From Saposhnikovia divaricata (lineage: Eukaryota > Streptophyta > Magnoliopsida > Apiales > Apiaceae): 64,000 nt of DNA. The notes under the pieces were generated by a model, which searched no databases, was not told the DNA's origin, and saw only the letters and a program-made list of their open reading frames with translations. Location: NCBI GenBank assembly GCA_036435485.1, contig CM071596.1:142117501-142181500 (forward strand). Reading direction: 5' to 3'. Of this stretch, positions 12,311 through 27,100 are shown in pieces. Made by a program: the position numbers and the translations under genes. Within the stretch, counting starts at the first letter, position 1. Each line of letters begins with the position of its first letter.

Positions 12311-15300
12311 TTCTTGAAGACTCAATCGTACAGGCATCAAGATCCATCATTTTTAATGTTATTCCCAAAATTTCAAAAAAAAAATTATTTGATTGGGTAA
12401 TTGAACGATCTACTAGTAGTTTGACCGGAATCCCTAAACAGGGTTTCGTCAGGGCTTAAGGATTCAATTTTTTAAAAAATGTTTTTCGAAGACCCAACCG
12501 TACGGGCATCAAGATCCATCATTTTTAATGTTATTCTCAAAATTTTAAAAAAAATTATTTGATTGGGTAATTGAATGGTCAACTAGTACTTTGACCGGAA
12601 CCCCTAAACAGGGTTTCGTCAGGGTTTAAGGATTCGATATTTATTAAAATTATTTCTCGAAGACCCAACCGTAAGGGCATTAAGATCCATCATTTTTAAT
12701 GTTATTCCCAAAATTTTTTAAAAAAAATATTTGATTGGGTAATTGAATGGTCAACTAGTACTTTCACCGGAATCCCTAAACAGGGTTTCGTCAGGGTTTA
12801 AGGATTCGATTTTTTAAAAAATATTTCTCGAAGATCTAACCGTACGGGTATCAATATCCATCATTTTTAATGTTATTTCCAAAATTTAAATAAAAAAGTA
12901 TTTGATTGGGTAATTGAACGGTCAACTAGTACTATGATCGGAACCCCTAAACAGGGTTTCGTCAGGGTTTATGGATTCGATTTTTTAAAAAATATTTCTC
13001 AAAGACTCAATTGTACAGGCATCAAGATCCATAATTTTTAATGTTATTCCCAAAATTTCAAAAAAAAAATTATTTGATTGGGTAATTGAACGATCAACTA
13101 GTAGTTTGACCGGAATCCCTAAACAGGGTTTCGTCAGGGTTTAAGGATTCGATTTTTTAAAAAATATTTCTCGAAGACCCAACCATACGAGGCATCAAGA
13201 TCCATCATTTTTAATGTTATTACCAAAATTTCAAAAAAAAAATTATTTGATTGGGTAATTGAATGATCAACTAGTAGTTTGGCCGGAATCCTTAAACAGG
13301 GTTTCGTCAGGGTTTAAGGATTCGATTTTTTAAAAAATAATTCTCGAAGACCCAACCATACGAGCATCAAGATCCATCATTTTTAATGTTATTCCCAAAA
13401 TTTCAAAAAAAAATTATTTTATTGGGTAATTGAACGGTCAACTAGTACTTTGACCGGAACCCCTAAATAGGGTTTCATCAGGGTTCAAGGATTCAATTTT
13501 TTAAAAATTATTTCTGGAAGACTCAACCGTATAGGCATCAAGATCCATCATTTTTAATGTTATTCCCAAAATTTCAAAATAAAATTATTTGATGGGGTAA
13601 TTGAACGGTCAACTAGTACTTTGACCGGAACCCCTAAACAGGGTTTCGTCAGGGTTTAAGGATTCGATTTTTAAAAAAAAAATTCTCAGAGACCGAACTA
13701 TACGGGCATCAAGATCCATCATTTTTAATGTTATTCCCAAAATTTAAAAAAAATATTTGATTGGGTAATTTAACGATCAACTAGTACTTTGACCGGAACC
13801 CCTGAACAGGGTTTCATCAGGGTTTAAGGATTCGATTTTTAAAAAAATATTTCTCGAAGACCCAACCGTAAGGGCATTAAGATCCATCATTTTTAATGTT
13901 ATTCCCAAAATTTAAAAAAAAATTATTTGATTGGGTAATTGAACGGTCAACTAGTACTTTCACTGGAATCCCTAAATAGGGTTTCGTCCAGGTTTAAGGA
14001 TTCGATTTTTTAAAAATATTTCTCGAAGATCCAACCGTACGGGCATCAATATCCATCATTTTTAATTTTATTCCCAAAATTTAATTTTTTTTTATTTGAT
14101 TGGGTAATTGAACGGTCAACTAGTACTATGATCGGAACCCCTAAACAAAGCTTCGTCAGGGTTTACAGATACGATTTTTTAAAAAAAATTTCTTGAAGAC
14201 TCAATCGTACAGGCATCAAGATCCATCATTTTTAATGTTATTCCCAAAATTTCAAAAAAAAAATTATTTGATTGGGTAATTGAACGATCTACTAGTAGTT
14301 TGACCGGAATCCCTAAACAGGGTTTCGTCAGGGCTTAAGGATTCAATTTTTTAAAAAATGTTTTTCGAAGACCCAACCGTACGGGCATCAAGATCCATCA
14401 TTTTTAATGTTATTCTCAAAATTTTAAAAAAAATTATTTGATTGGGTAATTGAATGGTCAACTAGTACTTTGACCGGAACCCCTAAACAGGGTTTCGTCA
14501 GGGTTTAAGGATTCGATATTTATTAAAATTATTTCTCGAAGACCCAACCGTAAGGGCATTAAGATCCATCATTTTTAATGTTATTCCCAAAATTTTTTAA
14601 AAAAAATATTTGATTGGGTAATTGAATGGTCAACTAGTACTTTCACCGGAATCCCTAAACAGGGTTTCGTCAGGGTTTAAGGATTCGATTTTTTAAAAAA
14701 TATTTCTCGAAGATCTAACCGTACGGGTATCAATATCCATCATTTTTAATGTTATTTCCAAAATTTAAAGAAAAAAGTATTTGATTGGGTAATTGAACGG
14801 TCAACTAGTACTATGATCGGAACCCCTAAACAGGGTTTCGTCAGGGTTTATGGATTCGATTTTTTAAAAAATATTTCTCAAAGACTCAATTGTACAGGCA
14901 TCAAGATCCATAATTTTTAATGTTATTCCCAAAATTTCAAAAAAAAAATTATTTGATTGGGTAATTGAACGATCAACTAGTAGTTTGACCGGAATCCCTA
15001 AACAGGGTTTCGTCAAGGTTTAAGGATTCGATTTTTTAAAAAATATTTCTCGAAGACCCAACCATACGAGGCATCAAGATCCATCATTTTTAATGTTATT
15101 ACCAAAATTTCAAAAAAAAAATTTATTTGATTAGGTAATTGAATGATCAACTAGTAGTTTGGCCGGAATCCTTAAACAGGGTTTCGTCAGGGTTTAAGGA
15201 TTCGATTTTTTAAAAAATAATTCTCGAAGACCCAACCATACGAGCATCAAGATCCATCATTTTTAATGTTATTCCCAAAATTTCAAAAAAAAATTATTTT

Positions 15301-16900
15301 ATTGGGTAATTGAACGGTCAACTAGTACTTTGACCGGAACCCCTAAATAGGGTTTCATCAGGGTTCAAGGATTCAATTTTTTAAAAATTATTTCTGGAAG
15401 ACTCAACCGTATAGGCATCAAGATCCATCATTTTTAATGTTATTCCCAAAATTTCAAAATAAAATTATTTGATGGGGTAATTGAACGGTCAACTAGTACT
15501 TTGACCGGAACCCCTAAACAGGGTTTCGTCAGGGTTTAAGGATTCGATTTTTAAAAAAAAAATTCTCAGAGACCGAACTATACGGGCATCAAGATCCATC
15601 ATTTTTAATGTTATTCCCAAAATTTAAAAAAATTATTTGATTGGGTAATTTAACGATCAACTAGTACTTTGACCGGAACCCCTGAACAGGGTTTCATCAG
15701 GGTTTAAGGATTCGATTTTTAAAAAAATATTTCTCGAAGACCCAACCGTAAGGGCATTAAGATCCATCATTTTTAATGTTATTCCCAAAATTTAAAAAAA
15801 AATTATTTGATTGGGTAATTGAACGGTCAACTAGTACTTTCACTGGAATCCCTAAATAGGGTTTCGTCCAGGTTTAAGGATTCGATTTTTTAAAAATATT
15901 TCTCGAAGATCCAACCGTACGGGCATCAATATCCATCATTTTTAATTGTATTCCCAAAATTTAAATTTTTTTTATTTGATTGGGTAATTGAACGGTCAAC
16001 TAGTACTATGATCGGAACCCCTAAACAAAGCTTCGTCAGGGTTTACAGATACGATTTTTTAAAAAAAATTTCTTGAAGACTCAATCGTACAGGCATCAAG
16101 ATCCATCATTTTTAATGTTATTCCCAAAATTTCAAAAAAAAAATTATTTGATTGGGTAATTGAACGATTTACTAGTAGTTTGACCGGAATCCCTAAACAG
16201 GGTTTCGTCAGGGCTTATGGATTCAATTTTTTAAAAAATGTTTTTCGAAGACCCAACCGTACGGGCATCAAGATCCATCATTTTTAATGTTATTCTCAAA
16301 ATTTTAAAAAAAATTATTTGATTGGGTAATTGAATGGTCAACTAGTACTTTGACCGGAACCCCTAAACAGGGTTTCGTCAGGGTTTAAGGATTCGATATT
16401 TATTAAAATTATTTCTCGAAGACCCAACCGTAAGGGCATTAAGATCCATCATTTTTAATGTTATTCCCAAAAATTTTTTTAAAAAATATTTGATTGGGTA
16501 ATTGAATGGTCAACTAGTACTTTCACCGGAATCCCTAAACAGGGTTTCGTCAGGGTTTAAGGATTCGATTTTTTAAAAAATATTTCTCGAAGATCTAACC
16601 GTACGGGTATCAATATCCATCATTTTTAATGTTATTTCCAAAATTTTAAAAAAAAATTATTTGATTGGGTAATTGAACGGTCAACTAGTACTATGATCGG
16701 AACCCCTAAACAGGGTTTCGTCAGGGTTTATGGATTCGATTTTTTAAAAAATATTTCTCAAAGACTCAATTGTACAGGCATCAAGATCCATAATTTTTAA
16801 TGTTATTCCCAAAATTTCAAAAAAAAAATTTATTTGATTGGGTAACTGAACGATCAACTAGTAGTTTGACCGGAATCCCTAAACAGGGTTTCGTCAGGGT
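11360..16900 (+). repeat. 11-monomer HOR (~1.880 kb), about three copies
   Basis: GATATTTATTAAAATT falls at 12636, 14515 and 16395, spaced 1879 and 1880 bp. Unit-specific changes recur at the same phase: GAACGATCTACTAGTAG (~12404 and ~14283, with GAACGATTTACTAG in the third unit at ~16162), TTCTCAGAGACCGAAC, GTTTACAGATACG, and a one-base insertion giving CATACGAGGCATC (~13187 and ~15065). Units are very similar, and many differences lie in A- or T-run length. This indicates recent amplification of an 11-mer related to the pair at 4-7.9 kb. Confidence 0.88.
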
Positions 16901-18106
16901 TTAAGGATTCAATTTTTTAAAAAATATTTCTCGAAGACCCAACCATACGAGCATCAAGATCCATCATTTTTAATGTTATTCCCAAAATTTCAAAAAAAAA
17001 TTATTTGATTGGGTAATTGAACGGTCAACTAGTACTTTGACCGGAACCCCTAAATAGGGTTTCATCAGGGTTCGAGGATTCGATTTTTTAAAAATTATTT
17101 CTCGAAGACTCAACCGTACAGGCATCAAGATCCATCAATTTTAATGTTATTCCCAAAATTTCAAAAAAAATTTATTTGATTGGGTAATTGAACGGTCAAC
17201 TAGTACTTTGACCGGAACCCCTAAATAGGGTTTCCTCAGGGTTTAAGGATTCGATTTTTTAAAAATTATTTCTCGTAGACCCAACCGTATGGGCATCAAG
17301 ACCCATCATTTTTAATGTTATTCCCAAAATTTAAAAAAAAATATTTGATTGGGTAATTTAACGGTCAACTAGTACTTTGACCGGAACCCCTGAACAGGGT
17401 TTCATCAAGGTTTAAGGATTCGAGTTTTAAAAAAATATATCTCGAAGACCCAACCGTAAGGGCATTAAGATCCATCATTTTTAATGTTATTCCCAAAATT
17501 TTAAAAAAAATTTATTTGATTGGGTAATTGAACGGTCAACTAGTACTTTCACTGGAATCCCTAAATAGGGTTTCGTCCGGGTTTAAGGATTCGATTTTTT
17601 AAAAATATTTCTCGAAGATCCAACCGTACGGGCATCAATATCCATCATTTTTAATTTTATTCCCAAAATTTAATTTTTTTTTTATTTGATTGGGTAATTG
17701 AACGGTCAACTAGTACTATGATCGGAACCCCTAAACAAAGCTTCGTCAGGGTTTACAGTTACGATTTTTTAAAAACTATTTCTTGAAGACTCAATCGTAC
17801 AGGCATCAAGATCCATCATTTTTAATGTTATTCCCAAAATTTTAAAAAAAAAATTATTTGATTGGGGAATTGAACGATCAACTAGTAGTTTGACCGGAAT
17901 CCCTAAAAGGGTTTCGTCAGGGATTAAGGATTCGATTTTTTAAAAAATGTTTTTCGAAGACCCAACCGTACGGGCATCAAGATCCATCATTTTTAATGTT
18001 ATTCTCAAAATTTTTAAAAAAAAATTATTTGATTGGGTAATTGAACGGTCAACTAGTACTTTGACCGGAACCCCTAAACAGGGTTTCGTCAGGGTTTAAG
18101 GATTCG
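16900..18106 (+). repeat. Irregular satellite between HOR blocks
   Basis: Same satellite, but the subtype order fits neither the 11-mer on the left nor the 15-mer on the right. The last marker spacing (16395 to 18106, 1711 bp, ten monomers) is one monomer short of the 11-mer. Private changes such as TTTCCTCAGGG (~17230) and ATATATCTCGAAG (~17437) occur. I see no non-satellite sequence. Confidence 0.7.
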
Positions 18107-21100
18107 ATATTTATTAAAATTATTTCTCGAAGACCCAACCGTAAGGGCATTAAGATCCATCATTTTTAATGTTATTTCCAAAAATTTTTTAAAAAAATAT
18201 TTGATTGGGTAATTGAACGGTCAACTAGTACTTTCACCGGAATCCCTAAACAGGGTTTTGTAAGGGTTTAAGGATTCGATTTTTTAAAAAATATTTCTCG
18301 AAGATCCAACCGTACGAGTATCAATATCCATCATTTTTAATGTTATTTCCAAAATTTTAAAAAAAAAGTATTTGATTGGGTAATTGAACGGTCAACTAGT
18401 ACTATGATCGGAACCCCTAAACAGGGTTTCGTCAGGGTTTATGGATTCGATTTTTTAAAAAATATTTCTCAAAGACTCAATTATACAGGCATCAAGATCC
18501 ATCATTTTTAATGTTATTCCCAAAATTTCAAAAAAAAAATTATTTGATTGGGTAATTGAACGATCAACTAGTAGTTTGACCGGAATCCCTAAACAGGGTT
18601 TCGTCAGGGTTTAAGGATTCGATTTTTTAAAAAATATTTCTCGAAGACCAAACCATACGAGCATCAAGATCCATCATTTTTAATGTTATTCCCAAAATTT
18701 CAAAAAAAAAATTATTTGATTGGGAAATTAAACGGTCAACTAGTACTTTGACCGGAACCCCTATATAGGGTTTCATCAGGGTTCAAGGATTCGATTTTTT
18801 AAAAATTATTTCTCGAAGACTCAACTGTACAGGCATCAAGATCAATCAATTTTAATGTTATTCCCAAAATTTCAAAAAAAAATTATTTGATTGGGTAATT
18901 GAACGGTCAACTAGTACTTTGACCGGAACCCCTAAACAGGGTTTCGTCAGGGTTTAAGGATTCGATTTTTTAAAAATTATTTCTCGTAGACCCAACCGTA
19001 CGGGCATCAAGACCCATTATTTTTAATGTTATTCCCAAAATTAAAAAAAAATTATTTGAATGGGTAATTGAACGGTCAACTAGTACTTTGACCAGAACCC
19101 CTACATAGGGTTTCGTCACGGTTTAAGAATTCAATTTTTTAAAAATTATTTCTCGATGACTCAACCATGCAGGCATCAAGATATATAATTTTTAATGTCA
19201 TTCCCAAAATATCAAAAAAAATTATTTGATGGGGTAATTGAACGGTCAACTAGTACTTTGATTGCAACCCCTAAACAGGGTTTCGTCAAGGTTTATGGAT
19301 TCGATTTTCTAAAAAATATTTCTCGAAGACTCAATCATACAGGCATCAAGATCCATCATTTTTAATGTTATTACCAAAATTTCAAAAAAAAAATTATTTG
19401 ATTGGGTAATTGAACGATCAACTAGTAGTTTGACCGGAATCCCTAAACAGGGTTTCGTCAGGGTTTAAGGATTCGATTTTTTAAAAAATATTTCTCGAAG
19501 ACCCAACCATACGAGCATCAAGATCCATCATTTTTACTGTTATTCCCAAAATTTCAAAAAAAAAATTATTTGATTGGGTAATTGAACGGTCAACTAGTAC
19601 TTTGACCGGAACCCCTAAATAGGGTTTCATCAGGGTTCGAGGATTCGATTTTTTAAAAATTATTTCTCGAAGACTCAACCGTACAGGCATCAAGATCCAT
19701 CAATTTTAATGTTATTCCCAAAATTTCAAAAAAATTTTATTTGATTGGGTAATTGAACGGTCAACTAATACTTAGACCGGAACCCCTAAATAGGGTTTCG
19801 TCAGGGTTTATGGATTCGATTTTTTAAAAAATATTTCTCGAAGACTCAATCGTACAGGCATCAAGATCCATCATTTTTAATGTTATTACCAAAATTTCAA
19901 AAAAAAAAATTATTTGATTGGGTAATTGAACGATCAACTAGTAGTTTGACCGGAATCCCTAAACAGGGTTTCGTCCGGGTTTAAGGATTCAATTTTTAAA
20001 AAAAAATTCTCGGAGACCGAACTGTACGGGCATCAAGATCCATCATTTTTAATTTTATTCTCGAAATTTAAAAAAAAAATATTTGATTGGGTAATTTAAC
20101 GGTCAACTAGTACTTTGACCAGAACCCCTGAACAGGGTTTCATCAGGGTTTAAGGATTCGATTTTTAAAAAAATATTTCTCGAAGACCCAACGGTAAGGG
20201 CATTAAGATCCATCATTTTTAATATTATTTCCAAAATTTTAAAAAAAATTATTTGATTGGGTAATTGAACGGTCAACTAGTACTTTCACTGGAATCCCTA
20301 AACAGGGTTTCGTCCGGGTTTAAGGATTCGATTTTTTAAAAATATTTCTCGAAGATCCAACCGTACGGGCATCAATATCCATCATTTTTAAATTTATTCC
20401 CAAAATTTCAAAAAAAAATTATTTGATTGGGTAATTGAACGATCAACTAGTAGTTTGACCGGAATCCCTAAACAGGGTTTCGTCAGGGCTTAAGGATTCG
20501 ATTTTTTAAAAAATATTTTTCGAAGACCCAACCATACAGGCATCAAGATCCATCATTTTTAATGTTATTCTCAAAATTTTAAAAAAAAATTATTTGATTG
20601 GGTAATTGAACGGGTAATTAGTACTTTGACCGGAACCCCTGAACAGGGTTTCGTCAGGGTTTAAGGATTCGATATTTATTAAAATTATTTCTCAAAGACC
20701 CAACCGTAAGGGCATTAAGATCCATCATTTTTAATGTTATTCCCAAAATTTTAAAAAAAAATTATTTGATTGGGTAATTGAACGGTCAACTAGTACTTTC
20801 ACCGGAATCCCTAAACAGGGTTTCGTCAGGGTTTAAGGATTCGATTTTTTAAAAAATATCTCTCGAAGATCCAACCGTACGGGTATCAATATCCATCATG
20901 TTTAATATTATTTCAAAAATTTTAAAAAAAAAGTATTTGATTGGGTAATTGAACGGTCAACTAGTACTATGATCGGAACCCCTAAACAGGGTTTCGTCAG
21001 GGTTTATGGATTCGATTTTTTAAAAAATATTTCTCGAAGACTCAATCGTACAGGCATCAAGATCCATCATTTTTAATGTTATTCCCAAAATTTCAAAATA

Positions 21101-24100
21101 AAAATTATTTGATTGGGTAATTGAACGATCAACTAGTAGTTTGACCGGAATCCCTAAAAAGGGTTTCGTTAGGGTTTAAGGATTCGATTTTTTAAAAAAT
21201 ATTTCTCGAAGACCAAACCATACGAGCATCAAGATCCATCATTTTTAATGTTATTCCCAAAATTTCAAAAAAAAATTATTTGATTTGGTAATTGAACGGT
21301 CAACTAGTACTTTGACCGGAACCCCTAAATAGGGTTTCATCAGGGTTCGAGGATTCGATTTTTTAAAAATTATTTCTCGAAGACTCAACCGTACAGGCAT
21401 CAAGATCCATCAATTTTAATGTTATTCCCAAAATTTCAAAAAATAATTATTTGATTGGGTAATTGAACGGTCAACTAGTACTTTGACCGGAACCCCTAAA
21501 CAGGGTTTCGTCAGGGTTTAAGGATTCGATTTTTTAAAAATTATTTCTCGTAGACCCAACCGTACGGGAATCAAGACCCATCATTTTTAATGTTATTCCC
21601 AAAATTAAAAAAAATTATTTGAATGGGTAATTGAACGGTCAACTAGTACTTTAACCGGAACCCCTAAACAGGGTTTCGTCACGGTTTAAGGATTCAATTT
21701 TTTAAAAATTATTTCTCGATGACTCAACCATGCAGGCATCAAGATATATCATTTTTGATGTCATTCCCAAAATTTAAAAAAAAATTATTTGATGGGGTAA
21801 TTGAACGGTCAACTAGTACATTGATTGCAACCCCTAAACAGGGTTTCGTCAGGGTTTATGGATTCGATTTTTTAAAAAATATTTCTCGAAGACTCAATCG
21901 TACAGGCATCAAATCCATCATTTTTAATGTTATTACCAAAATTTCAAAAAAAAAAATTATTTGATTGGGTAATTGAACGATCAACTAGTAGTTTGACCGG
22001 AATCCCTAAACAGGGTTTCGTCAGGGTTTAAGGATTCGATTTTTTAAAAAATATTTCTCGAAGACCCAACCATACGAGCATCAAGATCCATCATTTTTAA
22101 TGTTATTCCCAAAATTTCAAAAAAAAATTATTTGATTGGGAATTGAACGGTCAACTAGTACTTTGACCGGAACCCCTGAATAGGGTTTCATCAGGGTTCA
22201 AGGATTCAATTTTTTAAAAATTATTTCTCGAAGACTCAACCGTATAGGCATCAAGATCCATCATTTTTAATGTTATACCCAAAATTTCAAAAAAAATTTA
22301 TTTGATTGAGTAATTGAACGGTCAACTAGTACTTTGACCGGAACCCCTAAACAGGCTTTCGTCAGGGTTTAAGGATTCGATTTTAAAAAAAAAAAAATTC
22401 TCGGAGACCGAACTGTACGGGAATCAAGATCCATCATTTTTAATGTTATTCCCGAAATTTAAAAAAAAATATTTGATTGGGTAATTTAACGGTCAACTAG
22501 TTATTTGACTAGAACCCCTGAACAGGAATTCATCAGGGTTTAAGGATTCGATTTTTAAAAAAATATTTCTCGAAGACCCAACCGTAAGGGCATTAAGATC
22601 CATCATTTTTAATGTTATTTCCAAAATTTTAAAAAAAATTATTTGATTGGGTAATTGAACGGTCAACTAGTACTTTCACTGGAATCCCTAAACAGGGATT
22701 CGTCCGGGTTTAAGGATTCAATTTTTTAAAAATATTTCTCGATGATCCAACCGTACGGGCATCAATATCCATCATTTTTAATTTTATTCCCAAAATTTAA
22801 AAAAAAATTATTTGATTGGGTAATTGAACGGTCAACTAGTACTATGATCGGAACCCCTAAACAAAGCTTCGTCAGGGTTTATGGATTCGATTTTTTAAAA
22901 ACTATTTCTTGAAGACTCAATCGTACAGGCATCAAGATCCATCATTTTTAATGTTATTCCCAAAATTTAAAAAAAAATGATTTGATTGGGTAATTGAACG
23001 ATCAACTAGTAGTTTGACCGGAATCCCTAAACAGGGTTTCGTCAGGGCTTAAGGATTCGATTTTTTAAAAAATATTTTTCGAAGACCCAACCGTACGGGC
23101 ATCAAGATCCATCATTTTTAATGTTATTCTCAAAATTTCAAAAAAAATTATTTGATTGGGTAATTGAACGGTCAATTAGTACTTTGACCGGAACCCCTAA
23201 ACAGGGTTTCGTCAGGGTTTAAGGATTCGATATTTATTAAAATTATTTCTCGAAGACCCAACCGTAAGGGCATTAAGATCCATCATTTTTAATGTTATTC
23301 CCAAAATTTTAAAAAAAAATTATTTGATTGGGTAATTGAACGGTCAACTAGTACTTTCACCGGAATCCCTAAACAGGGTTTCGTCAGGGTTTAAGGATTC
23401 GATTTTTTAAAAAATATTTCTCGAAGATCCAACCGTACGGGTATCAATATCCATCATTTTTAATGTTATTTCCAAAATTTAAAAAAAAAAGTATTTGATT
23501 GGGTAATTGAACGGTCAACTAGTACTATGATCGGAACCCCTAAACAGGGTTTCGTCAGGGTTTATGGATTCGATTTTTTAAAAAATATTTCTCGAAGACT
23601 CAATCGTACAGGCATCAAGATCCATCATTTTTAATTTTATTCCCAAAATTTCAAAAAAAAAATTATTTGATTGGGTAATTGAACGATCAACTAGTAGTTT
23701 GACCGGAATCCCTAAAAAGGGTTTCGTCGGGGTTTAAGGATTCGATTTTTTAAAAAATATTTCTCGAAGATCAAACCATACGAGCATCAAGATCCATCAT
23801 TTTTAATGTTATTCCCAAAATTTCAAAAAAAAATATTATTTGATTGGGTAATTGAACGGTCAACTAGTACTTTGACCGGAACCCCTAAATAGGGTTTCAT
23901 CAGGGTTCAAGGATTCGATTTTTTAAAAATTATTTCTCGAAGACTCAACCATACAGGCATCAAGATCCATCAATTTTAATGTTATTCCCAAAATTTCAAA
24001 AAAATTTTATTTGATTGGGAAATTGAACGGTCAATTAGTACTTTGACTGGAACCCCTAAACAGGGTTTCGTCAGGGTTTAAGGATTCGATTTTTTAAAAA

Positions 24101-27100
24101 TTATTTCTCGTAGACCCAACCGTACGGGCATCAAGATCCATCATTTTTAATGTTATTCCCAAAATTAAAAAAAAATTATTTGAATGGGTAATTGAACGGT
24201 CAACTAGTACTTTGACCGGAACCCCTAAACAGGGTTTCGTCACGGTTTAAGGATTCAATTTTTTAAAAATTATTTCTCGATGACTCAACCATGCAGGCAT
24301 CAAGATATATCATTTTTAATGTCATTCCCAAAATTTCAAAAAAAATTATTTGATGGGGTAATTGAACGGTCAACTAGTACTTTGATTGCAACCCCTAAAC
24401 AGGGTTTCGTCAGGGTTTATGGATTCGATTTTTTAAAAAATATTTCTCGAAGACTCAATCATACAGGCATCAAGATCCATCATTTTTAATGTTATTACCA
24501 AAATTTCAAAAAAAAAATTATTTGATTGGGTAATTGAACGATCAACTAGTAGTTTAAACGGAATCCCTAAACAGGGTTTCGTCAGGGTTTAAGGATTCGA
24601 TTTTTTAAAAAATATTTCTCGAAGACCCAACCATACGAGCATCAAGATCCATCATTTTTAATGTTATTCCCAAAATTTCAAAAAAAAATTATTTGATTGG
24701 GTAATTGAACGGTCAACTAGTACTTTGACCGGAACCACTAAATAGGGTTTCATCAGGGTTCAAGGATTCAATTTTTTAAAAATTATTTCTCGAAGACTCA
24801 ACTGTATAGGCATCAAGATCCATCATTTTTAATGTTATACCCAAAATTTCAAAAAAAATTTATTTGATTGGGTAATTGAACGGTCAACTAGTACTTTGAC
24901 CGGAACCCCTAAACAGGGTTTCGTCAGGGTTTAAGGATTCGATTTTTAAAAAAAAAAATTCTCGGAGACCGAACTGTACGGGCATCAAGATCCATCATTT
25001 TTAATGTTATTCCCGAAATTTAAAAAAAAATATTTGATTGGGTAATTTAACGGTCAACTAGTACTTTGACCGGAACCCCTGAACAGGGTTTCATCAGGGT
25101 TTAAGGATTCGATTTTTAAAAAAATATTTCTCGAAGACCCAACCGTAAGGGCATTAAGATCCATCATTTTTAATTTTATTTCCAAAATTTTAAAAAAAAA
25201 TTATTTGATTGGGTAATTGAACGGTCAACTAGTACTTTCACTGGAATCCCTAAACAGGGATTCGTCCGGGTTTAAGGATTCGATTTTTTAAAAATATTTC
25301 TCGATGATCCAACCGTACGGGCATCAATATCCATCATTTTTAATTTTATTCCCAAAATTTTTAAAAAAAATTATTTGATTGGGTAATTGAACGGTCAACT
25401 AGTACTATGATCGGAACCCCTAAACAAAGCTTCGTCAGGGTTTATGGATTCGATTTTTTAAAAACTATTTCTTGAAGACTCAATCGTACAGGCATCAAGA
25501 TCCATCATTTTTAATGTTATTCCCAAAATTTAAAAAAAAAATTATTTGATTGGGTAATTGAACGATCAACTAGTAGTTTGACCGGAATCCCTAAACAGGG
25601 TTTCGTCAAGGCTTAAGGATTCGATTTTTTAAAAAATATTTTTCGAAGACCCAACCGTACGGGCATCAAGATCCATCATTTTTAATGTTATTCTCAAAAT
25701 TTCAAAAAAAAAATTATTTGATTGGGTAATTGAACGGTCAATTAGTACTTTGACCGGAACCCCTAAACAGGGTTTCGTCAGGGTTTAAGGATTCGATATT
25801 TATTAAAATTATTTCTCGAAACCCAACCGTAAGGGCATTAAGATCCATCATTTTTAATGTTATTCCCAAAATTTTAAAAAAAAATTATTTGATTGGGTAA
25901 TTGAACGGTCAACTAGTACTTTCACCGGAATCCCTAAACAGGGTTTCGTCAGGGTTTAAGGATTCGATTTTTTAAAAAATATTTCTCGAAGATCCAACCA
26001 TACGGGTATCAATATCCATCATTTTTAATGTTATTTCCAAAATTTAAAAAAAAAGTATTTGACTGGGTAATTGAACGGTCAACTAGTACTATGATCGGAA
26101 CCCCTAAACAGGGTTTCGTCAGGGTTTATGGATTCGATTTTTTAAAAAATATTTCTCGAAGACTCAATCGTACAGGCATCAAGATCCATCATTTTTAATT
26201 TTATTCCCAAAATTTCAAAAAAAAAAAATTATTTGATTGGGTAATTGAACGATCAACTAGTAGTTTGACCGGAATCCCTAAAAAGGTTTTCGTCAGGGTT
26301 TAAGGATTTGATTTTTTAAAAATTATTTCTCGAAGATCAAACCATACGAGCATCAAGATCCATCATTTTTAATGTTATTGCCAAAATTTCAAAAAAAATA
26401 TTATTTGATTGGGTAATTGAACGGTCAACTAGTACTTTAACCGGAACCCCTAAATAGGGTTTCATCAGGGTTCAAGGATTCGATTTTTTAAAAATTATTT
26501 ATCGAAGACTCAACCATACAGGCATCAAGATCCATCAATTTTAATGTTATTCCCAAAATTTCAAAAAAAAATTTATTTGATTGGGTAATTGAACGGTCAA
26601 TTAGTACTTTGACCGGAACCCCTAAACAGGGTTTCGTCAGGGTTTAAGGATTCGATTTTTTAAAAAATATTTCTCGAAGACTCAATCGTACAGGCATCAA
26701 GATCCGTCATTTTTAATGTTATTCCCAAAATTTCAAAAAAAAAATTATTTGATTGGGTAATTGAACGATCAACTAGTAGTTTGACCGGAATCCCTAAACA
26801 GGGTTTCGTCAGGGTTTAAGGATTCGATTTTTTAAAAAATATTTCTCGAAGACCCAACCATACGAGCATCAAGATCCATCATTTTTAATGTTATTCCCAA
26901 AATTTCAAAAAAAAATTATTTGATTGGGTAATTGAACGGTCAACTAGTACTTTGACCGGAACCCCTAAATAGGGTTTCATCAGGGTTCAAGGATTCAATT
27001 TTTTAAAATTATTTCTCGAAGACTCAACCGTATAGGCATCAAGATCCATCATTTTTAATGTTATTCCCAAATTTCAAAAAAAAATTATTTGATTGGGTAA

